The notes under the pieces were generated by a model. The model worked only from the letters and a program-made list of their open reading frames with translations. It was not told where the DNA came from and made no database searches. A program made the translations under genes and the position numbers. A stretch of DNA of 5,262 bases from Euryarchaeota archaeon UBA126 (lineage in GTDB: Archaea > Thermoplasmatota > Poseidoniia > Poseidoniales > Thalassarchaeaceae), in contig DAMG01000055.1 of assembly GCA_002497025.1 (NCBI GenBank), positions 1-5,262 on the forward strand, written 5' to 3'. Each line of letters begins with the position of its first letter. Position 1 is the first letter of the stretch. This document shows, piece by piece, positions 1 through 4,528 of the stretch.

Positions 1-4
1 TAAT

Positions 5-439
5 CTAGGCCCTATGATAGGGCAATCCTTTGATGATTGTTGAGGCCCGGTATAATTGCTCTAACAAAACAACTGCGGCCAATTCGTGTGGTAGTGTAAT
101 CAGCCCAAGAGACAAGGATGACATTCCCTTGCTATAGTCTCCAAAACCACCTGGTGGACCAACAACTAGGTGGACATCATGGCTGGAGAGACGCCACTTT
201 TTCATTTTCTCTGCATAACCCATCGAATCTAGATTTTCACCCTTTTCCTCAAGCACGATTACATTGTCTTTACCTGCTTTGGATACAATTGAGGAAAGGT
301 AGGTCTCAGGATCTGTACGATTTCTATGCTCAGAAAGCGAAACCCCTTCGCCAGAAAGACGATTTGCGTAATCTGAGATGGCCATGCTGAATGCGGCGTC
401 CTTTGCCCTGCCATGTAGGTGTACAACGATGCGCCCCAT
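5..439 (-). CDS. rlmH: RlmH, 23S rRNA (pseudouridine-N3)-methyltransferase, SPOUT family
   Basis: The 144-residue product matches the RlmH/YbeA (COG1576) pattern over its length. It opens with a beta strand (GRIVVHLHG), has the glycine loop VVGPPGG at residues 92-98 that forms part of the knotted SAM site, then LPHEL at 116-120, EQLYRA at 127-132, and the C-terminal PYHRA. In E. coli RlmH the terminal Tyr-His-Arg segment is needed for methylating pseudouridine 1915 of 23S rRNA, at the decoding-centre side of the large subunit. It is cytosolic and the family acts as a homodimer. The product is slightly shorter than the bacterial enzymes (about 155). I chose the ATG at 439 because family members start one or two residues before this first strand. 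The frame stays open to 634, but that extension lies antisense to the next gene and has no family resemblance. There is no Shine-Dalgarno site, so it may be leaderless. The stop is four bases from the window edge. Confidence 0.9.
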   Translation of the reverse strand: MGRIVVHLHGRAKDAAFSMAISDYANRLSGEGVSLSEHRNRTDPETYLSSIVSKAGKDNVIVLEEKGENLDSMGYAEKMKKWRLSSHDVHLVVGPPGGFGDYSKGMSSLSLGLITLPHELAAVVLLEQLYRASTIIKGLPYHRA

Positions 440-462
440 GGTGCGACCGGGGCATCGACATT

Positions 463-479
463 CTTTGATTAATTCGTAA
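463..479. promoter_or_regulatory. AT-rich element in divergent promoter region
   Basis: The 79 bases between the divergent starts at 439 (minus) and 519 (plus) contain one AT-rich patch centred on GATTAATTC. Read on the minus strand it gives AATTAATCAAAG, about 25-35 bases before the rlmH ATG, which is where an archaeal TATA box would sit for a leaderless transcript. It could also serve the plus-strand gene if that one has a 5' leader of some 15-20 bases. This is position and composition only; no BRE is clear. Confidence 0.25.
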
Positions 480-518
480 GCATCAAGGGTAACGGCTTGC
501 GCCCATCGATTGAGAGAC

Positions 519-848
519 ATGAGTTGGTGGCCATTCAAACGCAAGGAAAAGCCCTTGCAAGATGACCTACATATTCGTGGAACAAGAATTTGGTTACAAG
601 ATCTTAGAGAGTCCTGTGAAAGAAATTTCGACAATCCAGAAGAAGGTAGAAGATTGGTTCGCCAAATGCAAATCGAGTGGACCGATGCGCACTCAGAAGG
701 GGAAGTAGATGATGCTCTTCTTGAGGGCTTGGATAGGCGCGCACTACGTCTTTTACGCGCCTCTGATGATGAATGGTTAAAGTGGCTGGATGATGATGAC
801 TTTTGGAAGCCTGGATGGCGTGATGAACCACGGGGTGAAGTTGAATGA
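519..848 (+). CDS. Acidic hypothetical protein, first gene of an overlapping pair
   Basis: This encodes 109 residues and I do not recognise the family. The N-terminus MSWWPFKRKEK combines aromatic and basic residues and could touch the membrane surface. The rest is strongly charged: a predicted helical stretch with many Arg/Glu (about 27-55), then an acidic region ending in DEWLKWLDDDDFW (84-96) and a Trp-containing tail. There is no signal peptide or transmembrane segment. The ATG at 519 was preferred over an in-frame TTG at 510; neither has a good ribosome site. Its stop overlaps the start of the next gene (ATGA at 845-848), and the ribosome site of that gene lies within its last codons, so the two are almost certainly translated together. 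A role at the membrane with the downstream protein is inference from this coupling and the N-terminus. Confidence 0.7.
   Translation: MSWWPFKRKEKPLQDDLHIRGTRIWLQDLRESCERNFDNPEEGRRLVRQMQIEWTDAHSEGEVDDALLEGLDRRALRLLRASDDEWLKWLDDDDFWKPGWRDEPRGEVE
834..838 (+). promoter_or_regulatory. Shine-Dalgarno site for the membrane protein gene
   Basis: GGTGA, within GGGGTGA, matches the archaeal GGAGGTGA consensus and ends six bases before the ATG at 845. It lies within the final codons of the upstream gene and fixes the start in the ATGA overlap. Confidence 0.65.
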
Positions 849-1579
849 GCACAACCGAATTGGATTACTGGATAGTGCTATTTTTCGCCCTTGGCGCAGT
901 TTCATTGTACTACGCACGGTTGCAGCCTTTCCCCGAGTTTGGAAATAGATTCGGATGGTGTAGCATAGCTTTGGGTTTAATCTTCCTAATCAGCAGAAAT
1001 GCACCAAGAGATACTGCGATTTTGGCGCCCACAGTTACCGCAGCCATTTTTGGTGGGCTAGCTGTTATGTACGGCGTTAGGCACATGGTGGTGACGCAGC
1101 AAGACGTGTTAGTAGCCCCTTTTGGAGGAATTTTACTGTGTATAGGAACTGTAACTTTGATGGCCGATTCATGGGACGAAATGAATGCGACTTATCACCT
1201 AATTTCATTCATTACAGTATCGGTTGTGATTATGCTAGAAATCTATCTTGCATTCAGAGGCCTAGTTGTGGGCGTTCAAGGAATAACCTGGTCCAAATCA
1301 GGCCTCAGACAAGTAAGTAGAGGGTTATTACTAGGGCCGAGAGGAGCGATTTCTCACTTTGAGCGATCTTGGGACATGGATGATCAATGGCTCAATGCGA
1401 TGAGTCATGCCGCTCTCGCTTTAGTCCACAAGCACCTTGGCGATGAACTCGCTGAAAAAGAGCATATAGAGGAGTTGCAAGCCATTGGTGGATGGGGTGC
1501 AGTAGACAAAAATTGGATCCAGACGATTGAGAATGGATTAGGAAAATTGAACGTTTCTAGAGGAATTGAAGAAGAGTGA
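845..1579 (+). CDS. Five-helix membrane protein with soluble helical C-terminal domain, unknown function
   Basis: The product is 244 residues and not assigned to a family. Hydrophobic segments that look like transmembrane helices fall at about residues 7-23, 34-50, 58-78, 86-107 and 117-140. A soluble region of about 100 residues follows. Within it, residues 181-213 (starting QWLNAMSHAALALVHKHLG) have the spacing of small and aromatic residues seen in TPR-like helical hairpins, followed by a Gly/Trp turn (GGWGAV) and another helix. An odd number of helices would place the N-terminus and the C-terminal domain on opposite sides of the membrane. The start is set by a GGTGA site six bases upstream and the ATGA overlap with the acidic protein gene. 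The next gene, for the adenosyltransferase, follows after 49 bases on the same strand. The TPR resemblance is by eye only and could be an ordinary helical tail. Confidence 0.75.
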   Translation: MSTTELDYWIVLFFALGAVSLYYARLQPFPEFGNRFGWCSIALGLIFLISRNAPRDTAILAPTVTAAIFGGLAVMYGVRHMVVTQQDVLVAPFGGILLCIGTVTLMADSWDEMNATYHLISFITVSVVIMLEIYLAFRGLVVGVQGITWSKSGLRQVSRGLLLGPRGAISHFERSWDMDDQWLNAMSHAALALVHKHLGDELAEKEHIEELQAIGGWGAVDKNWIQTIENGLGKLNVSRGIEEE

Positions 1580-1627
1580 ATGACTCCAGCACGATTCAAA
1601 GCGATGAACCTACTCGGAAGTGAATAA
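1580..1627 (+). CDS. Possible 15-codon leader ORF before the adenosyltransferase
   Basis: An ATG directly abuts the TGA of the membrane protein gene and opens a frame of 15 codons (MTPARFKAMNLLGSE) ending in TAA one base before the adenosyltransferase ATG at 1629. It contains that gene's ribosome site. The exact back-to-back fit with both neighbours is suggestive of translational coupling or a leader peptide. However, so short a frame can arise by chance and it has no good ribosome site of its own. Confidence 0.15.
   Translation: MTPARFKAMNLLGSE
1616..1623 (+). promoter_or_regulatory. Shine-Dalgarno site for the adenosyltransferase gene
   Basis: GGAAGTGA matches GGAGGTGA at seven of eight positions and ends five bases before the ATG at 1629. 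It argues for that ATG over the in-frame GTG at 1620, which lies inside the site itself. Confidence 0.7.
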
Positions 1628-1628
1628 C

Positions 1629-2219
1629 ATGGTTCGGATAACCAAGGTTCACACAGGCGGCGGGGATGGAGGTGAAACCTCTCTAGTCGACGGTACTCGT
1701 GTTGGTAAGGAGCATCCGAGGGTTGCGATTTATGGTACCATTGATGAGGCAAATTCAGCGATTGGGATTGTTAGAATGGAGCTTGGCAGAGCGTCTTTTC
1801 CGATGGTTGAGACTTGTGATTATGCAGATAAATTGCTTGGGCGAATCCAACAGGAATTATTCGACGTTGGGGCTGAGTGTGCTTGCCCTCCCGGCGGCGT
1901 TCCTGAACAGATGACCATTATCGGATCGGATGCTGGAGAACGATTAGTTTCAGAAATGGATTCTATGCTAGAAGATTTGGAACCTCTGTCCTCATTCATA
2001 CTACCAACTGGAAGTCCCGCTGTAGCAAATTTACACATGGCTCGCACCATTGTTCGAAGAGCGGAAAGAGAAGCCTGTGCCCTCCGTGAAGAGGTGAGGC
2101 CCGAGGTAATTAGCTATCTGAACAGGCTCTCAGACCACTGTTTTGTACTTGGTCGTTGGATTACTGCACAGACTGGGGAAGAAGAGACATTGTGGACCCC
2201 ATTAGGTAAGCGTGATTAG
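1629..2219 (+). CDS. PduO-type ATP:cob(I)alamin adenosyltransferase
   Basis: The enzyme moves the adenosyl group of ATP to cob(I)alamin to make adenosylcobalamin, the cofactor of enzymes such as methylmalonyl-CoA mutase and class II ribonucleotide reductase. It is cytosolic and the family is trimeric. The 196 residues carry the family motifs in order: the N-terminal ATP loop TGGGDGG (9-15), YGTIDEANS (35-43), LFDVGAECACP (78-88), FILPTGSP (123-130), RTIVRRAER (139-147) and YLNRLSD (163-169). The arginines of RTIVRRAER and the Asn of YLNRLSD are active-site positions in characterised PduO enzymes and are all present. The length is usual for the family (about 180-200). The ATG at 1629 is chosen because of the strong GGAAGTGA site. 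The gene is third in an apparent plus-strand run. No other B12 synthesis gene or B12-dependent enzyme is in the window, so a salvage or housekeeping role is inferred. PduO, MMAB and CobO-like names are used for this activity, so no symbol is given. Confidence 0.93.
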   Translation: MVRITKVHTGGGDGGETSLVDGTRVGKEHPRVAIYGTIDEANSAIGIVRMELGRASFPMVETCDYADKLLGRIQQELFDVGAECACPPGGVPEQMTIIGSDAGERLVSEMDSMLEDLEPLSSFILPTGSPAVANLHMARTIVRRAEREACALREEVRPEVISYLNRLSDHCFVLGRWITAQTGEEETLWTPLGKRD

Positions 2220-2228
2220 TGATTAGCT

Positions 2229-2417
2229 GTGTTTTTCTTTACAAAATACTTTGAGGGTCATAAAGAGATAATCAAGAGTATTGATGATTCAGAACGTTTT
2301 CCGATTCTGAAAGGAATGGGTAAATTTCTCGTTACTCTCAAAGTAGTATTTGACATGGTTTTTACCGTTGCTATTCTTTTGGTCGCATCGAGTTGGCTGG
2401 TTGGGATGATTCTTTAG
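2229..2417 (+). CDS. Small single-helix membrane protein, hypothetical
   Basis: This is a 62-residue product of unknown family. The first 35 residues are mixed charged and aromatic (MFFFTKYFEGHKEIIKSIDD at the start). One hydrophobic helix of about 25 residues (about 36-60) closes the protein, giving a tail-anchored layout. It starts with GTG nine bases after the adenosyltransferase stop. A GTGA element (2219-2222) lies six bases ahead of this GTG, the same spacing as at neighbouring genes, which supports the start. Its stop lies three bases from the stop of the convergent Nudix gene, so it fills the space exactly. Being last in the run suggests co-transcription with the adenosyltransferase, not a shared function. 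Short length keeps confidence moderate. Confidence 0.55.
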   Translation: MFFFTKYFEGHKEIIKSIDDSERFPILKGMGKFLVTLKVVFDMVFTVAILLVASSWLVGMIL

Positions 2418-2420
2418 AAT

Positions 2421-2864
2421 TCAGATTGCCTTGCCCATCTTCTGCATGTGTTCTCTTGCTGAGATTAGTACTTCCTTTTCCTGGTCGAAAGTGAGTTGTT
2501 CCTCGGCTTCATCTAAACTAAGCCAGAGATAGTTGGTATGTTCATGAGATAATTTAACCTCAAGTTTATCGGTTGAAGCAATGTACCAATATACCTGCTT
2601 ATCGATAGTTCGTCCCTTGCTTTGGAAGGCATACTCTGTTCTGTAACTCCAACCGGAATCAATCTCTATGTCACTAATTCCGGTTTCTTCGTTCAGCTCC
2701 CTGATAGCGGTTTGGTAATGATCCTCATCTCCCTCGACATGGCCCTTGGGATACGACCAATGTCCTTGCGGATATTGCAATAGGAGAACGCTGTCATAAT
2801 TGACCAGAACAAAGCCGCATGACGTCTCCATAGGGGCTGGGATAGGCATCATACATTTCTCCAT
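2421..2864 (-). CDS. Nudix hydrolase, Ap4A (diadenosine tetraphosphate) hydrolase-like
   Basis: The 147-residue protein has a complete Nudix box at residues 41-63: Gly41, Glu47, then REL, the EE pair and Gly-Ile, matching GX5EX7REUXEEXGU with all metal-binding glutamates. The preceding WSYPKGHVE (36-44) and the later EHTNYLWLSLDEA (108-120) are typical of the asymmetrical Ap4A hydrolase group, which cleaves dinucleoside polyphosphates to NTP and NMP and is soluble and Mg-dependent. Mutators of the MutT type or mRNA-cap-like substrates remain possible. The start is uncertain: ATG 2864 has an AGGAGA only one base upstream, whereas ATG 2852 and ATG 2849 have GGAG (2862-2859) at six and nine bases. 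I give the longest form; the true N-terminus may be four or five residues shorter. It diverges from the DHH gene and converges with the small membrane protein gene with a three-base gap. Confidence 0.9.
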   Translation of the reverse strand: MEKCMMPIPAPMETSCGFVLVNYDSVLLLQYPQGHWSYPKGHVEGDEDHYQTAIRELNEETGISDIEIDSGWSYRTEYAFQSKGRTIDKQVYWYIASTDKLEVKLSHEHTNYLWLSLDEAEEQLTFDQEKEVLISAREHMQKMGKAI

Positions 2865-2896
2865 TCTCCTGTTCCCGTCAAGTGTAAACCTGGTGA

Positions 2897-2928
2897 TTTG
2901 GCCGATAGAGGAAAACTATCGAGCCAAA
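2897..2928. promoter_or_regulatory. Long imperfect dyad between the Nudix and DHH genes
   Basis: TTTGGCCGATAG (2897-2908) pairs with CTATCG (2916-2921) and GCCAAA (2923-2928), leaving one unpaired A at 2922 and a seven-base loop AGGAAAA. That is twelve base pairs with a single bulge, ending three bases before the DHH ATG at 2932. It sits between divergent genes, so it is not a terminator. It could be an operator for either or both genes, or a 5' leader hairpin of the DHH mRNA. The pairing is seen directly; the role is inference. Confidence 0.45.
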
Positions 2929-2931
2929 CAA

Positions 2932-3945
2932 ATGATAGGTAAGTTCTGGCGCAGTCATATGATGGCTCACCCTGCCCTGTCGCTCGATATTCGTCGAATT
3001 GTGACGGATTCTGATCTTGATGGAGTAGTGACTGGTGCTATTTTGAGAAGATGGTGGAAAGAGGCGGATGTTGTATTTGGTCATCCAGGAGCACTTCGGG
3101 CTGGAATACTGGATGAAGTAATTGACAGGCATACTGCAGTTTGTGATTTGCCTAGGCATTCTCAATGTGGATTAAGTATTGACCACCATCAATCAAATGC
3201 GCCAATTGATGCTGAAGAAGATTCTGAGATGGTAGTGGTTTGGAGGCCCACTCCATCGGCGGCAAGAATCGCCTTTGATTTAGTTGGTGAAGTTGTCGAT
3301 GTTTCCGATTTGACAGATCTTATGAAATGGGTCGACAAACTGGATGGGGGTGGTGTTAGCAAAGAGGAATTTCTCTCAGATCATCCTGTGGTATGGCTCG
3401 GAAGAATCATCGGAGGTAATGATGTAATCTCTCTAGAAATTTTAGAGGCATTGAGTCGTGGTGACTCTGTCGAGGAGATTCTTTCTTCTGAAAACATATC
3501 ACCTGTCGTCGCTGAAAAGCAAGAATATATTACTCGTGCAAATACAATAATTGAGGAGAGATTAGAAGTAGTTGATAGGCTAGCTGTTGTTCGATTAGAA
3601 GATATGAGTGTACGCTCTAACGGTTATCTTGTAACTGCCTTGGCAGGCGATGATTGTGATGCTTGTATGGTAATTCATGGAGATGTTGGTGCTGGATTTG
3701 GCGAGGAGGATCGTTATCCGGTTTCGGCTTCGTTTTACACCAACTCTTTCCTACACACAGAAGGAGGGATATTCGACCTAACTCAGTTGGCAACAAGATT
3801 CGATTCCGACGGAGGAGGCCATGCCAATGCATGTGGTTGTAGAATTCAATCACTAGAAAATGACCAAAGGGTTGAGAGAAACGTTGTCCACGAAGATATT
3901 GATAAGAATATTCGAGAGTGGTTGAAAATGTGGGCGAATCGCTAG
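2932..3945 (+). CDS. DHH/DHHA1 domain phosphoesterase (NrnA/RecJ-like)
   Basis: The 337-residue product carries the metal-binding motifs of the DHH superfamily: TDSDLDG (25-31), the Asp of CDLP (71-74), DHH (84-86), and the Asp-containing WVDKLDGG (133-140). A C-terminal DHHA1 domain follows, with the substrate-binding GGGHANACGCRI (294-305). The family hydrolyses phosphoester bonds of short RNA or DNA, pAp, or cyclic-dinucleotide-derived linear dinucleotides. The compact DHH-DHHA1 layout without an OB or helicase part resembles nano-RNase/pAp phosphatase proteins more than full-length RecJ. The substrate cannot be decided here. The frame is open back to 2800, but that part is antisense to the Nudix gene; the ATG at 2932 is chosen, with ATG 2959 and ATG 2962 as serious alternatives that keep all motifs. 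None has a Shine-Dalgarno site. Its stop shares the CTAG at 3942-3945 with the convergent membrane protein gene. Confidence 0.88.
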   Translation: MIGKFWRSHMMAHPALSLDIRRIVTDSDLDGVVTGAILRRWWKEADVVFGHPGALRAGILDEVIDRHTAVCDLPRHSQCGLSIDHHQSNAPIDAEEDSEMVVVWRPTPSAARIAFDLVGEVVDVSDLTDLMKWVDKLDGGGVSKEEFLSDHPVVWLGRIIGGNDVISLEILEALSRGDSVEEILSSENISPVVAEKQEYITRANTIIEERLEVVDRLAVVRLEDMSVRSNGYLVTALAGDDCDACMVIHGDVGAGFGEEDRYPVSASFYTNSFLHTEGGIFDLTQLATRFDSDGGGHANACGCRIQSLENDQRVERNVVHEDIDKNIREWLKMWANR

Positions 3946-4430
3946 CCGATTAGTTGTAGAAGATAGAGGAAGCCAAGGAAGGCATGAATGGCAATCAATC
4001 CCATCATTACATCACTAAGTCGGCCGTGTAATTCTTTGATTTTCGCGAATGATTCCCCTGCTCTTTTTTTGGCGCTTGTCTTCCTTCCTGAAATCCAGAG
4101 GTAAGTCATCAGCGCTAGCCCAAGTAATCCCCCCCAACCATGGAAATGCCCTGGCATTAGTACGTCAGCTGCAAAATCTTCTCCTGAGATTATGGCAGAT
4201 GTTACTTTGGCGACGAATGCTAAAGCGATAACAATCAGTACCCAGCGAAATAATCGCTCGCCCTGAATCTCATGATTATCGAGTTCTGCGACCCTCTCGG
4301 ACCCCTTTAGTGAAATGCTCAACTTGCGCCAATTTCGTTGCCTAACGAATTCTCGAATTACAACCAATGCCGCGATTGGATGCAACAAGAGGATTAGCAC
4401 TTGGGTGATTTCCACGTTGCTTCCCCACAC
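3942..4430 (-). CDS. Four-helix, histidine-rich membrane protein resembling DUF4079
   Basis: The 162 residues form four hydrophobic helices at about 10-28, 60-80, 97-114 and 138-160. Histidines are placed at helix ends or within them: H17 (LHP, helix 1), H53 (just before helix 2), H95 and H97 (GHFHGWGG, start of helix 3), H135 (LHG, start of helix 4) and H149 (helix 4). The HPxxA, HFHG and HG pattern recalls DUF4079 and, more broadly, b561-like four-helix cytochromes, in which such histidines bind haem. The family assignment is by eye and moderate; haem binding is inference. The start is a GTG at 4430: an in-frame stop lies nine codons upstream and no other start codon intervenes. An AGGAG element is about 17 bases away, too far to be a normal ribosome site, so the mRNA may be leaderless or the start may be an internal GTG at 4415. 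No redox partner gene is visible. Confidence 0.8.
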   Translation of the reverse strand: MWGSNVEITQVLILLLHPIAALVVIREFVRQRNWRKLSISLKGSERVAELDNHEIQGERLFRWVLIVIALAFVAKVTSAIISGEDFAADVLMPGHFHGWGGLLGLALMTYLWISGRKTSAKKRAGESFAKIKELHGRLSDVMMGLIAIHAFLGFLYLLQLIG

Positions 4431-4434
4431 TCTA

Positions 4435-4449
4435 GAGGTCTTGAGGTCT
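4435..4449. repeat. Short tandem repeat GAGGTCT T GAGGTCT
   Basis: Two perfect copies of a seven-base word are separated by one T, just upstream of the minus-strand GTG start at 4430. In the minus-strand mRNA this reads AGACCTCAAGACCTC. It could be a protein-binding direct repeat or chance. Confidence 0.3.
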
Positions 4450-4457
4450 CCTTCTCA

Positions 4458-4476
4458 CGCCTTGCATAGCAAGGCG
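4458..4476. promoter_or_regulatory. Perfect 8-bp hairpin in divergent intergenic region
   Basis: CGCCTTGC and GCAAGGCG form a perfect eight-base-pair inverted repeat around the three bases ATA. It lies 28 bases upstream of the minus-strand GTG at 4430 and about 50 bases before the plus-strand start at 4529. No T-run follows on either strand and no gene points into it, so it is not a terminator. An operator or a leader hairpin is the likely reading. Confidence 0.4.
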
Positions 4477-4486
4477 ATGTGTTGAT

Positions 4487-4514
4487 GTAGGCAGGGATGG
4501 GGCGATGTGCCTAC
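4487..4514. promoter_or_regulatory. Second inverted repeat upstream of the right-edge gene
   Basis: GTAGGCA and TGCCTAC (seven pairs) flank a 14-base purine-rich loop, 10 bases after the first hairpin. The right arm ends two bases before the presumed ribosome site of the right-edge gene at 4516-4522. As RNA it could sit directly next to that site and affect its access. Confidence 0.35.
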
Positions 4515-4515
4515 C

Positions 4516-4522
4516 GGAGTGA
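4516..4522 (+). promoter_or_regulatory. Shine-Dalgarno-like site deciding a TTG start
   Basis: GGAGTGA is GGAGGTGA with one G missing and ends six bases before a TTG at 4529. The same GTGA ending and spacing occurs at the starts at 845, 1629 and 2229. Its TGA is also the in-frame stop that closes the reading frame upstream, so the TTG is the first possible start in the open frame. Confidence 0.5.
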
Positions 4523-4528
4523 TTCGAT

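Noticed and set aside
118..390. Plus-strand frame of 90 residues opposite rlmH
   Set aside because: It is antisense to conserved RlmH motifs and has no ribosome site or family resemblance.
440..634. N-terminal extension of the rlmH frame up to 634
   Set aside because: The first 65 codons lie antisense to the acidic protein gene and have no RlmH resemblance; family proteins start at the strand encoded from 439.
790..801. GAT-repeat as a microsatellite
   Set aside because: It is an in-frame aspartate run in the acidic protein, only four codons long.
2800..2931. N-terminal extension of the DHH frame, including an in-frame GTG at 2893
   Set aside because: It runs antisense through the Nudix N-terminus and across the dyad, and the DHH fold begins only around residue 20 from the 2932 start.
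4458..4514. Hairpins as intrinsic terminators or a tRNA
   Set aside because: No T-run follows, no gene is oriented into the region, and no tRNA T-loop or acceptor pairing could be assembled.
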